Positions 1 to 9,816 of a DNA stretch of 64,000 nucleotides are shown here, in pieces. The translations under genes were made by a program, and so were the position numbers. How positions within the stretch are numbered: the first letter of the stretch is position 1; each line of letters begins with the position of its first letter. Below the pieces are notes generated by a model. The model saw only the letters and a program-made list of their open reading frames with translations. It was not told where the DNA came from and did no database searches. Origin of the DNA: Flavobacteriaceae bacterium CRH (lineage in GTDB: Bacteria > Bacteroidota > Bacteroidia > Flavobacteriales > Flavobacteriaceae); assembly GCA_001507425.1 (NCBI GenBank), contig LMAJ01000025.1:1-64000 (forward strand). Direction: 5' to 3'.

Positions 1-456
1 AAACATAGCCAACGGTTTCAACCGTTGGGGCGCAATGGATTACGGCGATGCAATATCGCAATTTAATATCCAATGTATTATCGTAATGCACCCCGCGGTT
101 GAAACCGCGGGCTATATTTTAATTTGAATTTTTATCATGGTTTTCAAAAGGCATTTTATTTAAACATAGCCAACGGTTTCAACCGTTGGGACGCAATGAA
201 TTATGGCGATGCAATATCGCAATTTAATATCCCAATGTATTATCGTAATGCACCCCGCGGTTGAAACCGCGGGCTATATTTGAATTTGAATTTTTATCAA
301 GGTTTTCAAAAGGCACTTTTTTTAAAACATAGCCAACGGTTTCAACCGTTGGGAGCAATGGATTACGGCAATGGATTACGGCGATGTAATATCGCAATGT
401 AATATCCCAATGTATTATTGTAATGCAGCCTGCGGTTGAAACCGCGGGCTATGTTT
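1..456. repeat. Three tandem palindrome-bounded repeats (REP/BIME-like)
   Basis: Three direct copies of about 161 bp start near 1, 162 and 325; the last ends near 456 and has a small internal expansion. Each copy begins with a palindrome (CCAACGGTT-TC-AACCGTTGG) and ends with a related one in opposite orientation (CCCGCGGTT-GA-AACCGCGGG). The outer edges read ATAGCC and GGCTAT, so each unit is itself an imperfect inverted repeat. This layout matches REP/BIME elements, which are often mobilised by Y1 REP-associated transposases elsewhere in a genome; no such transposase is in the window. The array ends about 115 bp before the regulator gene. There is no coding potential, and no spacer pattern of the CRISPR kind. 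Confidence 0.8.
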
Positions 457-572
457 GAATATGCCAGAATCAATTATAATAAATCTTTTATTTTATTAAA
501 AAGTATTGTTTCAATTGTAAAATATCCTATTTTAGAACTGCTTTAATACTATTTTAATATTCTGACCAAATT

Positions 573-3374
573 TTGAAAACTAACCTTTCTATACTTTGTT
601 TTTTGATAACTTTTATCCTGTTTTCGCAGGAATTACCGCCCATTGTAAAATATCCGTCGACCGTTTATGGCGCTGGAAATCAGAGTTGGATGATTTCGCA
701 AGATGAACAGAACCATCTGTATTTTGCTAACAATGAAGGTCTTTTAGAATATAACGGAACCAATTGGAAACTTTATCCAACGCCAAACGAAACGATTATG
801 CGATCTGTAAAAGTAATCGATAATAAGATTTACACGGGTTGTTACATGAATTTTGGATATTGGACCAGACAAGCGAATGGAAAACTGAAATATACTTCGC
901 TAAGTGATACTATTAAGAATAAAATTCTGGATGACGAACAGTTTTGGAACATTTTAAAATACGATCAATGGATTTTGTTTCAGTCCTTGAACCGAATTTA
1001 TATTTATGATACAAAAACAAAAAGCTTTAAAATTATCTCACCGAAAAAGGGTGTCATAAAATCGTTTAGCACTAAAAGCTCTATTTATTATCAAACCATA
1101 AATGAAGGCCTTTTTGAAATAGAAGGCGGAAAAGGAAAATTGATTTCGGACAATCCTATTCTGAAAAAATTTACGATTGTTAATGTTTTTACGATAGAGG
1201 ATGGTTTGCTGATTCAGACACAATTAGACGGATTTTATAAACTTACGGGAACAACTTTAATGCCTTTTGCAACAGAAGTTGATGCGCAAATAAAAGCGAG
1301 TTTTGTGTATAGCAGTCAACGTCTTCAGGACGGAAGTTATGCTTTGGGAACGGTTTCTAACGGAATTTTTATTTTATCTAATTCAGGAAAACTGAGTTAT
1401 CATATTTCACAAAGCAAGGGTCTAAGTAATAATACGGCTTTGTCATTGTTTGAAGATAAAGATCAGAACGTTTGGGTTGGTCTCGATAACGGAATTAATT
1501 GCATCAATCTACAGACTCCTGTGCATAGTTTTACAGACGATACAGGCGTTTTAGGAACAGTTTACGCATCCATTGCTTTTAACGGAATGTTGTATGTAGG
1601 AACCAATCAGGGTTTGTTTTGCAAAAAATACCAAAGCAACGGCGATTTTCAGTTTATAAGCGGAACAAAAGGGCAGGTTTGGTCTTTGTACAGTTATGAT
1701 AATACGCTTTTTTGCGGTCATGATTCGGGAACTTTTATTATTGATAATGGAACGGCAAGAAGTATTTTTTCGGGTTCCGGAACCTGGAAGTTTGAACCTT
1801 CTCCAAACAATAAAAATATATTGCTTCAGGGAAATTACTACGGAATTTCGGTTTTAGAAAAAGTAAAGAATCAATGGAAATTCAGAAATAAAATGGATGG
1901 ATTTAGTTATTCTTCTCGTTATTTTGAAATCACCCCAAATCTTGAAGTTTATGTAAGCCACGAATACAAAGGTATTTTTAGATTGCAATTAGACAATTCA
2001 CTTTTAAAAACAAAAGGATTTTATACCTATTCATCTCCAAAAAAAGGTAAAAATGCAAGTTTGGTTAAATTTAATAATGCCATTTATTATGCGTATAAAG
2101 GCGGTATTTTTAAATTAGATCCAAATACAAAGCAATTTGACAAAGATAAATTACTGAGTTCTATTTTCGAAAAAGATGAATATACTTCGGGAAAATTAAT
2201 TGTAGACAATTCCAATAAAATCTGGTTGTTCTCTAAAAATTACATTCATTATTTTTCTGCCAGCAAATTGAGCAATCAATTAAAACAGAATATAATTCCC
2301 ATTCCGTCATCTTTAACCAACTCGATGTTGGGTTTTGAAAATATTACCCAAATTTCAAAATCTACTTATTTAATCGGTACTACAGATGGTTATTATACAC
2401 TTAATATCGACGATTTAAGTTTTAAAAACTATACCGTTTCCATAACAGAAATTTCAATTAATAAACAAAATGAAACTTTAAGTGATGTTGTTTTAAAAGA
2501 AGAAGGAAATTTCAAATCGAATGAAAACAACATTACTTTAAATTATACAGTTCCGGAATATAATAAATACATCAATTCAGAATATCAATATTTATTAGAA
2601 GGTTTTCAAAATGACTGGAGCGAGTGGAGCACTAAATCGTCTGTCAATTTTAAGAATTTATCACCCGGAAAATATACTTTTAAAGTTCGTGCAAAATATG
2701 CCAATACATTATTGCAAAATACGGCGACATATACTTTTGTAGTTTTAAAACCTTGGTATTTAACAAATCTTGCTGTTTTTATTTATTTGCTGTTGCTAAT
2801 TGTGATGGGTTATTTTATAAACAAAGCTTATCGAAATTTTTATCACAAACAAAAAGAAAAATTAATTGAAGAAAATAATCTTTTATTGGAGATTAAAGAG
2901 CTTGAAAACGAGCAGCAACTAATGAAATTGCGAAACGAACAACTTTCGCAGGACGTTGATAATAAAAATAGAGAATTGGCAGTTTCGACGATGAGTTTGA
3001 ATAGCAAAAACGAACTTTTGGCTTTTATAAAAGAAGATTTGAAGAAAACATCTCAGGATGATAATAAAAACATTAAATCGGTTATTAGAACTATCAATGA
3101 CAATATTACAGAAGAAGATTCCTGGAAAGTGTTTAAAGAAGCTTTTGATAATGCCGATAAAGACTTCCTGAAAAGAATAAAACAACTTCATCCGTTATTA
3201 ACTCCAAATGATTTACGTCTTTGTGCTTATTTGCGATTAAATCTTTCCTCTAAAGAAATTGCTCCTTTATTTAACATCTCTGTTCGAAGTGTAGAAATTA
3301 AAAGATATCGTTTGCGTAAAAAAATGGATTTACAGCACGAAATCGGTTTAGTTGAGTATATACTGGCTGTATAG
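573..3374 (+). CDS. Membrane-spanning beta-propeller/Y_Y_Y sensor with C-terminal HTH
   Basis: This is a 933-aa protein with a signal peptide, a long periplasmic region of beta-propeller (reg_prop-like) repeats, and a Y_Y_Y-type domain at roughly 660-722. One transmembrane helix follows at about 727-749, then a coiled coil (about 756-812) and a LuxR/GerE-like helix-turn-helix at about 873-926 that includes SSKEIAPLFNISVRSVEIKR. There is no histidine kinase or receiver domain, so it is neither a hybrid two-component system nor an anti-sigma/ECF pair. It is best read as a one-component transmembrane regulator that senses a glycan in the periplasm and controls the adjacent SusCD locus (inference from position). 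The start is TTG, chosen because it opens directly into the signal peptide and no in-frame ATG lies near. Confidence 0.85.
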   Translation: MKTNLSILCFLITFILFSQELPPIVKYPSTVYGAGNQSWMISQDEQNHLYFANNEGLLEYNGTNWKLYPTPNETIMRSVKVIDNKIYTGCYMNFGYWTRQANGKLKYTSLSDTIKNKILDDEQFWNILKYDQWILFQSLNRIYIYDTKTKSFKIISPKKGVIKSFSTKSSIYYQTINEGLFEIEGGKGKLISDNPILKKFTIVNVFTIEDGLLIQTQLDGFYKLTGTTLMPFATEVDAQIKASFVYSSQRLQDGSYALGTVSNGIFILSNSGKLSYHISQSKGLSNNTALSLFEDKDQNVWVGLDNGINCINLQTPVHSFTDDTGVLGTVYASIAFNGMLYVGTNQGLFCKKYQSNGDFQFISGTKGQVWSLYSYDNTLFCGHDSGTFIIDNGTARSIFSGSGTWKFEPSPNNKNILLQGNYYGISVLEKVKNQWKFRNKMDGFSYSSRYFEITPNLEVYVSHEYKGIFRLQLDNSLLKTKGFYTYSSPKKGKNASLVKFNNAIYYAYKGGIFKLDPNTKQFDKDKLLSSIFEKDEYTSGKLIVDNSNKIWLFSKNYIHYFSASKLSNQLKQNIIPIPSSLTNSMLGFENITQISKSTYLIGTTDGYYTLNIDDLSFKNYTVSITEISINKQNETLSDVVLKEEGNFKSNENNITLNYTVPEYNKYINSEYQYLLEGFQNDWSEWSTKSSVNFKNLSPGKYTFKVRAKYANTLLQNTATYTFVVLKPWYLTNLAVFIYLLLLIVMGYFINKAYRNFYHKQKEKLIEENNLLLEIKELENEQQLMKLRNEQLSQDVDNKNRELAVSTMSLNSKNELLAFIKEDLKKTSQDDNKNIKSVIRTINDNITEEDSWKVFKEAFDNADKDFLKRIKQLHPLLTPNDLRLCAYLRLNLSSKEIAPLFNISVRSVEIKRYRLRKKMDLQHEIGLVEYILAV

Positions 3375-3407
3375 GACGTCAGCAAATACTTCAAAAATAA
3401 CTATACA

Positions 3408-3555
3408 TTACCACAACATTGGCCTTTTGTTGTGATTTTAACACTTATTTGTTAAAGAAATTAACATTCTTTTTTTACGTCTAAATCGGGTTGTATTTTG
3501 CTATATCTATAATTTTATCTAATTTTTTTAAGATGTATGTTTTTTGTTGTGGTAA
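3408..3555. promoter_or_regulatory. Candidate operator repeats upstream of susC
   Basis: In the 240-bp gap between the regulator and susC, TTACCACAACA (3408-3418) recurs in inverted form as TGTTGTGGTAA (3545-3555). A third TGTTGTGAT lies at 3428-3436 and forms a 7-bp hairpin with the first. The matching arms flank the region where a susC promoter should lie. They could be binding sites for the upstream HTH regulator, or the first pair could be part of a weak terminator for that gene. No clear TTTG/TAnnTTTG promoter was found here. Confidence 0.4.
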
Positions 3556-3614
3556 ATTTTAACGTATTCTTAATAGGATAAGATAAATTTAGCTTCAATA
3601 AAAACTAACTAATT

Positions 3615-6600
3615 ATGAAATCTAAATTATTACTAATGGTATTGTTGCTGTTTACATCTTTTGCGTTTTCGCAGACGTTTGATGTAACAGGAATTGTACT
3701 TGATGGATCAGGCTTAGCATTGCCTGGCGTAAATGTAAAAGTTAAAAATTCGTCTAAAAGTACAACCACAGACTTCGACGGATCTTTCAAACTTTCGGGT
3801 GTTTCAACCGGCACCACAATTGTCCTAAGTTATATTGGATACCGAACGCAGGAAGTTGTTATATCAGGTTCTAAAGTTACCGTAAAAATGAGTGACGACG
3901 CCAGATCACTTGATGAAGTTGTTGTAATTGGTTATGGTAGCCAAAAGAAAAGAGAAGTTACAGGATCTGTTTCTGTTGTAGACAGTAAAACCCTTGATAT
4001 TTTAAGACCTGCAAGATTAGAACAAGCCCTGCAGGGAACCGTTGCCGGGGTAAACGTAACGACACAATCCGGAGCTCCCGGAGCACCACTTGATATTCGT
4101 ATTCGTGGTATCGCGACGAACGGGCAAAACGGACCAACCACAATAATAGACGGATATGTTGGCGATTTCAGTTTATTAAATCCAAATGATGTTGAAACTA
4201 TAACCGTATTAAAAGATGCTCAGGCAGCAATTTACGGAACAATTGGGGCAAATGGTATCATATTAATTACCACCAAAATGGGTAAGAAAAACAGCAAGAC
4301 AAAATTCTCTTTTAATAGTTATACAGGATTTCAGGAAACTTCCAGAAAATTACCAATGCTCGATGCTACAGAATATGCATTACTGTTAAATGAAAGTTAT
4401 GCAAATGGAGGAGCCGCCATAAAATATCCAAACGTAAGCGGTTTAGGAAAAGGAACCACATGGCAGGACGAAGTTTTTGGAAAAGGCGTACCTATTATCA
4501 ATAATGATTTATCGATATCCGGAGGTTCAGATAAAATAACGTATTCTGTAAGCGGATCACACTTAGATCAGGAAGGAATTGTTGGGCGTGATAAATCGGG
4601 TTTTTTAAGAAATACGGCAAGAATTGCATTAGGAGCTGATCTAACAGATAAATTGAAATTAAAAACGAATGTTATTTATACATATTTCAATAGAAAAACA
4701 TTAAACGAAAATGGTTTAGGATCAGTTTTGTTTAATGCCTTAAATGTGCCTGCAACATTAAGTCCTTACGATGCAAATGGCGATTTTACTTTAGTGCCAA
4801 GTACAGCAGGATTAGGAACAGAAGTTATTAATCCGTTGGCACAAATTGCAAATACTTATAATGATTATAACTATAAAAAAATTAACGGAAACTTTGGTCT
4901 TGAATACAAACTTTTTAAAGGATTTGTATTATCAGCTTCTATTGGTTTTAATACATCTAACAGCGAGAACAAAGAGTTTTCTCCAAAAATAAGTTACGGC
5001 GGAAAAGTATTTGATGTACAAAGAAGTTCGGTTAAACAAACTACAGTAAATGATAATGACTATTCATTTGATATTTTCGGAACGTACACAAAAAAAATAG
5101 CAGAGAACCATAATCTTGTTGCTACAGTCGGTAATACAATTTACAAACAATGGGGAAATTCAGGCTGGGGAATTGGTTATGATGTACCTAATAACTCTTG
5201 GGATTTTGCAGATCTTTCTCTAACAAAAGGAATACCTCTCGCCGTAAATACCGGAGGATATGTATACGATCAAAGAAGGCTTTCTTATTTTGGAAGACTT
5301 CAATACGATTATAAAGGCAAATACCTGTTTTCTGCCATGTTAAGACGTGATTCTTCAACCAAATTTGGCCCGGGAAACAAAGTAGCTTATTTTCCTTCAT
5401 TTACAGGAGGTTGGGTAGTATCTGACGAAAATTTCTTTGGAGAATCTAAAGTAATTAACTTTTTGAAATTCAGAGCCAGTTATGGTACTTTAGGAAATGA
5501 CCAAATTCCGAATAATGGTTACTTAAGCCAGTTAAACGGAGAAGCAACTTATGTATTTGATGGCGAATTAGTAAACGGTGTTGCGATAGGTCAAATTCCA
5601 AATCCAGACTTAAAATGGGAACAAGCCCAAAAATTTGACGTAGGTCTTGATTTGAAATTATGGAGCGACAAAATATCCATTGTTGCAGATTATTTTATCG
5701 ATACTAGAAAAGATTTATTAATTCCGAGAATTCCGGTTACAGGAATTGTCGGAGCCGAAGCACCGGGCTCAAGTGCACCAACTATGAATGCTGGTACAGT
5801 TAGAAATTCAGGTTTTGAATTTGCTGTAGATTACAAAGAAAAGCTTTCTGAAAACTTTACGATGAGCTTAGGGTACAACGTAACTTTTATTAAAAATGAA
5901 GTATTAGAAGTAAAAAACGGAACAGGATTTATAGAAGGCGGTGCTTTTGCTGTTGGTCAGCCGGCACCGGCTCGAATGGAAGCAGGAAAACCAATTGGAT
6001 ATTTCTACGGATATAAAACAGACGGAATTTTTCAAAACCAGGCCGAAGTTGATGCACATCCGTCACAAATCGCTTTGGGAGCAAATGCATCTCCGGGCGA
6101 CCTTCGTTTTGTAGATGTCAATAATGATGGAGTAATTGATACTAAAGATAAAACCAATATTGGCGATCCAATTCCGGATGCTACAATGGGATTCAATATA
6201 CAATTAAACTATAAAAATGTTGATTTTGTAGCCTATACATTTGCTTCTGTTGGCAATAATATGGTACGCAATTACGAAAGAGTACTTTCTGATGTAAACA
6301 GAACAGATGCAGTATTAGACCGATGGACAGGACCGGGAACAAGTAATTCAACACCAAGAGTGACAACCGGAGCAACATCAAATAATAATTTTTCTAGTTT
6401 TTATGTAGAAGATGCTTCTTATGTCAGAATTCAAAACGTACAAATAGGATATACACTAAATCCTAAAGTATCTCAAAAAGCAGGTTTAACAAAATTAAGG
6501 CTATATGCAGGTGTAAATAACTTATACACATTTACAAAATACAAAGGTTTTGATCCGGGAGCATCTTTTGGCCCGCAAAATCCTGACGGTGTATCACAAT

Positions 6601-6680
6601 CTCCAATAGGTGCCGGAATTGACTACGGATTTTATCCAGTACCAAGAACCTATTTGTTAGGGATTAATATTAATTTTTAA
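3615..6680 (+). CDS. susC: SusC-type TonB-dependent outer-membrane transporter
   Basis: The 1021-aa protein has a signal peptide ending after FAFSQ, then a carboxypeptidase-D-like regulatory domain (about 22-105) with the usual LPGVNV and TDFDGSF motifs. The DEVVVIGYG plug start follows at about residue 100, and then a long beta-barrel ending in an aromatic residue (INF). This is the SusC/RagA class, which imports oligosaccharides together with a SusD lid. The susD start lies 11 nt after its stop, and two surface lipoproteins and GH16 genes follow, so it should import beta-1,3-gluco-oligosaccharides (inference). The ATG is followed at once by a Lys-rich signal-peptide n-region. Confidence 0.95.
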   Translation: MKSKLLLMVLLLFTSFAFSQTFDVTGIVLDGSGLALPGVNVKVKNSSKSTTTDFDGSFKLSGVSTGTTIVLSYIGYRTQEVVISGSKVTVKMSDDARSLDEVVVIGYGSQKKREVTGSVSVVDSKTLDILRPARLEQALQGTVAGVNVTTQSGAPGAPLDIRIRGIATNGQNGPTTIIDGYVGDFSLLNPNDVETITVLKDAQAAIYGTIGANGIILITTKMGKKNSKTKFSFNSYTGFQETSRKLPMLDATEYALLLNESYANGGAAIKYPNVSGLGKGTTWQDEVFGKGVPIINNDLSISGGSDKITYSVSGSHLDQEGIVGRDKSGFLRNTARIALGADLTDKLKLKTNVIYTYFNRKTLNENGLGSVLFNALNVPATLSPYDANGDFTLVPSTAGLGTEVINPLAQIANTYNDYNYKKINGNFGLEYKLFKGFVLSASIGFNTSNSENKEFSPKISYGGKVFDVQRSSVKQTTVNDNDYSFDIFGTYTKKIAENHNLVATVGNTIYKQWGNSGWGIGYDVPNNSWDFADLSLTKGIPLAVNTGGYVYDQRRLSYFGRLQYDYKGKYLFSAMLRRDSSTKFGPGNKVAYFPSFTGGWVVSDENFFGESKVINFLKFRASYGTLGNDQIPNNGYLSQLNGEATYVFDGELVNGVAIGQIPNPDLKWEQAQKFDVGLDLKLWSDKISIVADYFIDTRKDLLIPRIPVTGIVGAEAPGSSAPTMNAGTVRNSGFEFAVDYKEKLSENFTMSLGYNVTFIKNEVLEVKNGTGFIEGGAFAVGQPAPARMEAGKPIGYFYGYKTDGIFQNQAEVDAHPSQIALGANASPGDLRFVDVNNDGVIDTKDKTNIGDPIPDATMGFNIQLNYKNVDFVAYTFASVGNNMVRNYERVLSDVNRTDAVLDRWTGPGTSNSTPRVTTGATSNNNFSSFYVEDASYVRIQNVQIGYTLNPKVSQKAGLTKLRLYAGVNNLYTFTKYKGFDPGASFGPQNPDGVSQSPIGAGIDYGFYPVPRTYLLGININF

Positions 6681-6691
6681 TTTGAATTAAA

Positions 6692-8191
6692 ATGAAAAAG
6701 TATTTATTTACAACCATTGTAACACTTATTCTCTTCTCCACAATAAGTATTTCCTGTTCAGACGAGTTTGTAAACAAGAAACCGCAATACTCCATAGATT
6801 CTGAAAATTATTTCAATTCTAAAGAAGATTATGACCAGGCTTTAATTGCAGCTTACGATTTGCTGCAAACCACTTATGCAAATGCTATATTAGGAGAAAT
6901 TGCTTCCGATAACACTTTATGCGGAGGCGAAAGCCCAACCGATGTTATTGGCTGGCAGCAAATAGACGATATGATTCACACTCCAGTAAACAGTAATCTA
7001 AAAGATATCTGGAACTGGATGTTTGCAGGAGTGCAAAGAGCAAATTATATTATGGAATTTCAAAACAAAACAGATTTTGCAGGAAAAACACAAGTACTGG
7101 CTGAAACTCGTTTTCTTAGAGCATATTACCAATTTGAATTAGTAAAATGGTTTGGTGGTATCCCTATGAAAACCGATGCGAGGTTTAAAGTTGGAGATGA
7201 AAAAACAATTCCGCGTTCGTCAGTCGAAGAAGTTTATGCTTCTATCGAAGCTGATTTAATTTTTGCGGCAGCGAATTTATCTCCAACAGCCTCTCAAAAA
7301 GGAAGAGTTACAAAAGGTGCAGCTCAGGCATTATTAGGAAAAGCATATTTGTATCAAAATAAATTTGCACTTGCAGCAAGTACTTTGCAAACATTAATAA
7401 ATACATCTCCATATTCATTAGTAACAGATTACAATAAAATATTTGAATTTGAAGGAGAAAATGGAAGTGAGTCCGTATTCGAAATACAATACACAGATGT
7501 TGAAGGTGCAGGTTTTCCTTGTTTGCAATGTAGTGAAGGAAACGTAGCAGTAGGTTTTTCGGGAGTAAGAAATTATACGGGGCCACTTTTTTCGCCAGGT
7601 TTTAGTTTTAACGTTCCAACACAGGAAAGCGCCGATGCTTTTGAAGTTGGAGACAGACGAAGAGATGTAGCAATTTTAGATATTAATGCCTGGGCTGCAG
7701 CCAATACATCTTTTAATGATGGAAAAGGAATCACTTTTGGAAAAGGTAATGAAGACACAGGTTTTTTTAACAGAAAATATTTGCCTCGCGTAAGAAGTGA
7801 TAATGCGGCAGGAGATCAAAAATTAACAAATCCAAACAATTACAGAGCAATACGTTACGCTGATGTTTTATTAATGGCTGCCGAAGCTTACAGTAGAGGA
7901 CAAATTGACGATACAAAAGCAAGACAATATCTAAATCAGGTAAGAAGACGTGCTTTTGGAGATACGAATCATGATATATCAGCTTCCGGAGCAGCACTTA
8001 CCGATTTTATTTTAGCCGAAAGAAGAATTGAACTTTTTGGTGAAGGACATCGTTTTTTCGATTTAGTAAGAACGGGGAAAGCAGTAGGAACAATTCCTGG
8101 TTTCAAAGCGAACAAGAACGAATTATTTCCACTTCCTATTGAAGAAATTCAATTTGCAAACGGAAATTGGGCACAAAATCCTGGATATTAA
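6692..8191 (+). CDS. susD: SusD/RagB-family nutrient-binding lipoprotein
   Basis: The 499-aa lipoprotein has a signal peptide with lipobox Cys near residue 22 (SISC-SDEF). The body is the SusD/RagB fold: N-terminal TPR-like helices, the RFLRAYYQFELVKWFGGIP region at about 133-155, and the C-terminal RRIELFGEGHRFFDLVRTG signature. SusD proteins form the lid of the SusC barrel on the cell surface and bind glycan. The gene follows susC by 11 nt and is followed by the glycan-binding lipoprotein gene after 12 nt, so the three are very likely co-transcribed. Confidence 0.95.
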   Translation: MKKYLFTTIVTLILFSTISISCSDEFVNKKPQYSIDSENYFNSKEDYDQALIAAYDLLQTTYANAILGEIASDNTLCGGESPTDVIGWQQIDDMIHTPVNSNLKDIWNWMFAGVQRANYIMEFQNKTDFAGKTQVLAETRFLRAYYQFELVKWFGGIPMKTDARFKVGDEKTIPRSSVEEVYASIEADLIFAAANLSPTASQKGRVTKGAAQALLGKAYLYQNKFALAASTLQTLINTSPYSLVTDYNKIFEFEGENGSESVFEIQYTDVEGAGFPCLQCSEGNVAVGFSGVRNYTGPLFSPGFSFNVPTQESADAFEVGDRRRDVAILDINAWAAANTSFNDGKGITFGKGNEDTGFFNRKYLPRVRSDNAAGDQKLTNPNNYRAIRYADVLLMAAEAYSRGQIDDTKARQYLNQVRRRAFGDTNHDISASGAALTDFILAERRIELFGEGHRFFDLVRTGKAVGTIPGFKANKNELFPLPIEEIQFANGNWAQNPGY

Positions 8192-8203
8192 AAAACATCA
8201 ATT

Positions 8204-9805
8204 ATGAAAAAATTACATTTTATTATAAGTCTTTTCGTTTTAGCAATACTTCTGGGATGCTCAAATGATGATAGCAGCAATATTGATTTGGATGCTGTAA
8301 GTGCACCAACAAACATATCTGCATTGACTACCGTAACACAGGACAATACGGGAAAAGTCACTTTTTTGCCAAAAGGCGATGGCGTAACACAATACAAAAT
8401 TAATTTTGGCGACGGCAGTACCGAATCAAGTTATTTTTCAGCCGGAGGCACCTCGGTTCATGCCTATAAAGAAGGTACATACAAAGCAAAAATTACAGCA
8501 ATGGGCATCAACGGAAAAACAACCGAAGTAGAACAAGATGTTGTAGTTTCGTTTAAAGCACCTCAAAATTTAGTCGTACTTATTACCAACGATTTATCAG
8601 TATCTAAAAAAGTGACCGTAAAAGCAACAGCAGATTTTGCTTTATTTTATGATGTTTATTTTGGAGAAGCAGGAAAACCGGATCCGGTAAAAGGAAACAA
8701 TGGAGAATCGGTTTCATACACCTATCAGCAACCCGGAGTTTACACAATTCGTGTAGTTTCAAAAAGCGCGGCAATAGAGACTACAGAAAAAACTCAGGAG
8801 TTTGAAGCCAAACTTGTTATTAATCCAACCGCTTCGGCTCCAACACCGCCAAATAGACTGGCATCAAACGTAATTTCAATTTACAGTTCAAAATATACAA
8901 ATCTTACAGGAACAAACTTTTTTCCGAATTGGGGACAATCAACAACATTTGCTGAGTTTGATTTAAATGGAGATAAAATACTGAATTACATTAATTTGAA
9001 TTATGAAGGAATTGCATTGGCAGAAAATACAACAATCGATGTTTCCGGTATGGATTTTCTTCACATGGATGTTTGGACAGCAGATTTGCCAAAACTAGAA
9101 ATTTCTTTAATAAAACCGGGTCCTGCAGAAAGAGCTGTTTCAGAAGATCTTACATTAAATCAATGGACAAGTATTGATATTCCGATTTCTGCATACACAA
9201 GCCAGGGATTAACAGTTGCCGATATATTTCAAATGAAATTAGTTGGAATTCCGGCAGGTAAAAGCGTATTTATAGATAATATTTATTTCTATAAAACACC
9301 TTCAGTAGCTATTCAATTGCCGCTTGATTTTGAGTCTGCGTCATTAATATACGCATGGGGTGGTTTTGGAAATGTTGATGCATCTGTTATTACAAATCCA
9401 AATAAAACCGGAACCAATATGTCTGATAAAGTTTTAAAATTAGATAAAAAAGCAGGAGCAGAAGTTTGGGGAGGAGCAAGTTTGAATCTGGAAAACACGC
9501 TTGATTATTCAAAAGGAACAACTGTAAAAATAAATGTTTGGTCTCCTAAAGTGGGTGCTGATATTTTGTATAAAATGGAACTTTCAACGTCTCCAAAAGA
9601 CGGAAACGGAAATCCAACAGTAGCTATTGAAGTTACTGCAAAAACAACGGTAGCAAATGCATGGCAGGTTTTGACATTTGACCTGACAACTGCACCAGGT
9701 TTTAGTACCAGCATTAAATATGACAGAGTAATTTTATTTCCGGACTTTGGAGTAACAGGAGTAGGGACAACTTATTATTTTGATGACATAAAACAATCCA
9801 ATTAA
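8204..9805 (+). CDS. PKD-domain surface glycan-binding lipoprotein (SGBP-like)
   Basis: The 533-aa lipoprotein has lipobox LLGC at residues 16-19. Two PKD-like modules follow, with typical INFGDGST and YKEGTY / YQQPGVYTIRV elements (about 45-115 and 125-200). Two beta-sandwich, carbohydrate-binding-like modules make up about 220-530, each ending in a conserved F-I-D-N-I-Y-F or Y-Y-F-D-D-I strand. No catalytic signature was found. Its place right after susD and before a GH16 glucanase matches the SusE/SusF-type surface glycan-binding proteins of laminarin loci. The ligand (beta-1,3-glucan) is inferred from context. Confidence 0.8.
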   Translation: MKKLHFIISLFVLAILLGCSNDDSSNIDLDAVSAPTNISALTTVTQDNTGKVTFLPKGDGVTQYKINFGDGSTESSYFSAGGTSVHAYKEGTYKAKITAMGINGKTTEVEQDVVVSFKAPQNLVVLITNDLSVSKKVTVKATADFALFYDVYFGEAGKPDPVKGNNGESVSYTYQQPGVYTIRVVSKSAAIETTEKTQEFEAKLVINPTASAPTPPNRLASNVISIYSSKYTNLTGTNFFPNWGQSTTFAEFDLNGDKILNYINLNYEGIALAENTTIDVSGMDFLHMDVWTADLPKLEISLIKPGPAERAVSEDLTLNQWTSIDIPISAYTSQGLTVADIFQMKLVGIPAGKSVFIDNIYFYKTPSVAIQLPLDFESASLIYAWGGFGNVDASVITNPNKTGTNMSDKVLKLDKKAGAEVWGGASLNLENTLDYSKGTTVKINVWSPKVGADILYKMELSTSPKDGNGNPTVAIEVTAKTTVANAWQVLTFDLTTAPGFSTSIKYDRVILFPDFGVTGVGTTYYFDDIKQSN

Positions 9806-9816
9806 AAGAAGAAATC

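Noticed and set aside
1..456. CRISPR array
   Set aside because: The repeated units are 161 bp with near-identical sequence between the palindromes; there are no variable spacers and no cas genes.
3932..4141. Minus-strand ORF of about 70 codons inside susC
   Set aside because: It is a shadow of the strong susC frame, with no start context or family features.
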